DNA of 64,000 nt from Achromobacter deleyi (lineage in GTDB: Bacteria; Pseudomonadota; Gammaproteobacteria; Burkholderiales; Burkholderiaceae_B). Where the stretch lies: positions 27,473-91,472 of the forward strand of contig NZ_CADIJO010000023.1 of assembly GCF_902859705.1 (NCBI RefSeq). The letters are read 5' to 3'. Shown here in pieces: positions 62,684 to 64,000 of the stretch. How positions within the stretch are numbered: position 1 is the stretch's first letter; every line of letters starts with the position of its first letter. A program made the translations under genes and the position numbers. The notes below the pieces were generated by a model, which was not told the origin of the DNA, did no database searches, and worked only from the letters and a program-made list of their open reading frames with translations.

Positions 62684-62700
62684 ACGCCGCGCAACGGCGT
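62684..62700 (+). terminator. Small hairpin after the third importer operon
   Basis: ACGCCG-CGCAA-CGGCGT is a perfect 6-bp stem 16 bases after the ATPase stop. It has no U-tract, so termination would be weak. Confidence 0.3.
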
Positions 62701-62704
62701 TCGC

Positions 62705-62722
62705 GGTGATTTGCAAATCGCC
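62705..62722. promoter_or_regulatory. Palindromic operator-like site before the flavoprotein gene
   Basis: GGTGATTTG and CAAATCGCC form an 18-base palindrome with one mismatch (perfect over GATTTGCAAATC). It lies 78-95 bases before the flavoprotein start. Confidence 0.45.
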
Positions 62723-62799
62723 GATCCGTCGTTCGCCGAGGCGGCGCACCGGCCTACCATCCCATTTTTGGCATCACGCAGATACGCATCGGAGGTTCC

Positions 62800-64000
62800 A
62801 TGGCTGTCAGCAACGCGGCGCCGCAAGGCAGCGCCAATTCGGGCTACGAGGCGGACGTCCTCGTCATCGGCGGCGGACCCGCGGGGACGTGGGCCGCGAT
62901 CCAGGCCGCACAGGCGGGCGCCAGCGTGATCCTGGCGGACAAGGGCTACTGTGGTTCGTCGGGCGCCACGGCCGCTGCCGGCACCGCCGTCTGGTACGTG
63001 GACCCGGACCCGCAAAAGCGCCAGGCCGCCATGGCCAGCCGCTACGAGATGGGCGGCCGCCTGGCCGATGCCGGCTGGATGAGCCGCGTGCTGGACCAGA
63101 CCTGGGACGGCATCAATACCCTGGCCGACTGGGGCTATCCGTTTCCGCAAGACACGGCCGGCGTGTCGCGCCGCAATTCGCTGCAAGGCCCTGAATACAT
63201 GCGCCTGATGCGCAAGCAGGTCAAGCAGGCGGGCGGCAAGATCCTGGACCACCATCCGGTACTGGAACTGCTGCGTGACGCCGATGGCGCCGTGGCGGGC
63301 GCCGCCGGGGTGGACCGCCAGCGTGGCGGCGCCTGGTCGGTGCGCGCCGGCGCGGTGGTCATCGCTACCGGCGGCTGTGCGTTCCTGAGCCGCGCGCTGG
63401 GCTGCAATGTGCTGACCGGCGACGGGCTGCTGATGGCCGCCGAGCTGGGCGCGGAACTGTCCGGCATGGAATTTTCCAACGCCTACGCGATTGCGCCGGA
63501 ATTCGGTTCGGTCACCAAGACGCTGTTCTATAACTGGGCGACGTTCACCGATGCCGATGGCGTGCCGATTCCTGGCGCGGCGTCCAAGGGCGGGCGTTCG
63601 GTCATCGCTCGTGAACTCCTGCGCCAGAAGGTCTACGCCCGGCTGGACCTGGCCGACGAGGCGACCCGTGCCGCCATGCGCGCCGCGCAACCCAATTTCT
63701 TCCTGCCGTTCGATCGCAGCGGCATCGATCCCTTTACCCAGCGTTTCCCCGTGACCCTGCGGCTGGAAGGCACGGTGCGCGGCACCGGCGGCCTGCGCCT
63801 GACCGGCGCCGACTGCGCCACCTCGGTGCCCGGGCTGTACGCGGCCGGCGATGCGGCCACGCGCGAGCCGATCTGCGGCGGCTTTACCGGCGGCGGCAGC
63901 CATAACGCGGCCTGGGCGATCTCGTCCGGATCGTGGGCGGGCGCGGGCGCGGCCCGGCATGCCCTGGACGTGCGCGGCCGCGGCAGGACGGCGCAAGGCG
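62800..64000 (+). CDS. FAD-binding flavoprotein (fumarate reductase / APS reductase alpha-like), 3' cut by window end
   Basis: The frame begins at an ATG with a near-ideal GGAGG site and stays open for 400 codons to the window edge. The N-terminus has a Rossmann FAD motif (VIGGGPAGTWAAIQAA, about 23-38), then SSGATAAAGTAVWYV; near the visible end a second FAD motif reads LYAAGDAATREP followed by GGFTGGGSHNAA. This pattern is shared by fumarate reductase, succinate dehydrogenase and APS-reductase-type subunits. In other genomes a 4Fe-4S ferredoxin partner often follows; it would lie outside the window. It may be co-transcribed with or controlled apart from the importer upstream. Confidence 0.86.
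   Translation, partial: MAVSNAAPQGSANSGYEADVLVIGGGPAGTWAAIQAAQAGASVILADKGYCGSSGATAAAGTAVWYVDPDPQKRQAAMASRYEMGGRLADAGWMSRVLDQTWDGINTLADWGYPFPQDTAGVSRRNSLQGPEYMRLMRKQVKQAGGKILDHHPVLELLRDADGAVAGAAGVDRQRGGAWSVRAGAVVIATGGCAFLSRALGCNVLTGDGLLMAAELGAELSGMEFSNAYAIAPEFGSVTKTLFYNWATFTDADGVPIPGAASKGGRSVIARELLRQKVYARLDLADEATRAAMRAAQPNFFLPFDRSGIDPFTQRFPVTLRLEGTVRGTGGLRLTGADCATSVPGLYAAGDAATREPICGGFTGGGSHNAAWAISSGSWAGAGAARHALDVRGRGRTAQG

Overview
The window reads as chromosomal DNA of a high-GC betaproteobacterium, most likely an Alcaligenaceae member of the Achromobacter/Bordetella type. This is inferred from the strong G/C bias at third codon positions, a pertactin-type autotransporter, the number of LysR regulators and the density of ABC importers. 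I see no rRNA, tRNA, CRISPR array, insertion sequence or phage gene. Genes are packed tightly, and no stretch over 300 bases lacks a gene. Many genes overlap by 4 bases (ATGA) or 1 base (TGATG), so operons are easy to read.

Layout. 0-3.5 kb: a pertactin-like autotransporter whose ribosome binding site lies in a hairpin. 3.6-10.4 kb: a minus-strand sulfonate-type operon (amidohydrolase, SsuA-like binding protein, two different permeases, SsuB-like ATPase, flavin monooxygenase). 10.6-15.9 kb: an iron-uptake unit of FecI-like sigma factor, FecR-like anti-sigma, TonB receptor with signalling domain and periplasmic esterase, with a Fur-box-like site. 15.9-18.1 kb: a Tat-exported phosphoesterase lipoprotein. 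18.2-27 kb: a minus-strand operon (C45 acyltransferase-like hydrolase, oligopeptide ABC transporter, alpha/beta hydrolase, amidase, and a possible 34-residue membrane peptide) divergent from a GntR regulator with two winged-helix domains. 28-30.4 kb: FhuF-type iron reductase and a second flavin monooxygenase. 30.4-33.2 kb: sulfate importer genes sbp-cysT-cysW without cysA. 33.3-36.4 kb: MFS exporter, MarR repressor with two palindromic operators, and a LysR gene. 36.4-43.8 kb: LysR regulator divergent from a class V PLP enzyme plus oligopeptide transporter. 43.9-50.4 kb: LysR regulator divergent from cystathionine beta-lyase, then a complete AapJQMP amino-acid importer. 50.4-53.2 kb: LysR regulator, Tat-exported agmatine-deiminase-like enzyme, small lipoprotein. 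53.3-62.7 kb: a flavoprotein, then two DadA-like oxidases with a third oligopeptide transporter. 62.8 kb to the end: start of a fumarate-reductase/APS-reductase-like flavoprotein, cut by the window edge.

The common theme is scavenging. Six ABC importers each sit beside one to three enzymes able to break the imported molecule (C-S, C-N, amide or ester bonds), usually with a dedicated regulator. The least familiar system is the 18.2-28 kb amide/peptide locus. It combines an acyltransferase-fold hydrolase, amidase, esterase-fold protein, importer and tandem-winged-helix repressor, with an operator that overlaps a promoter.
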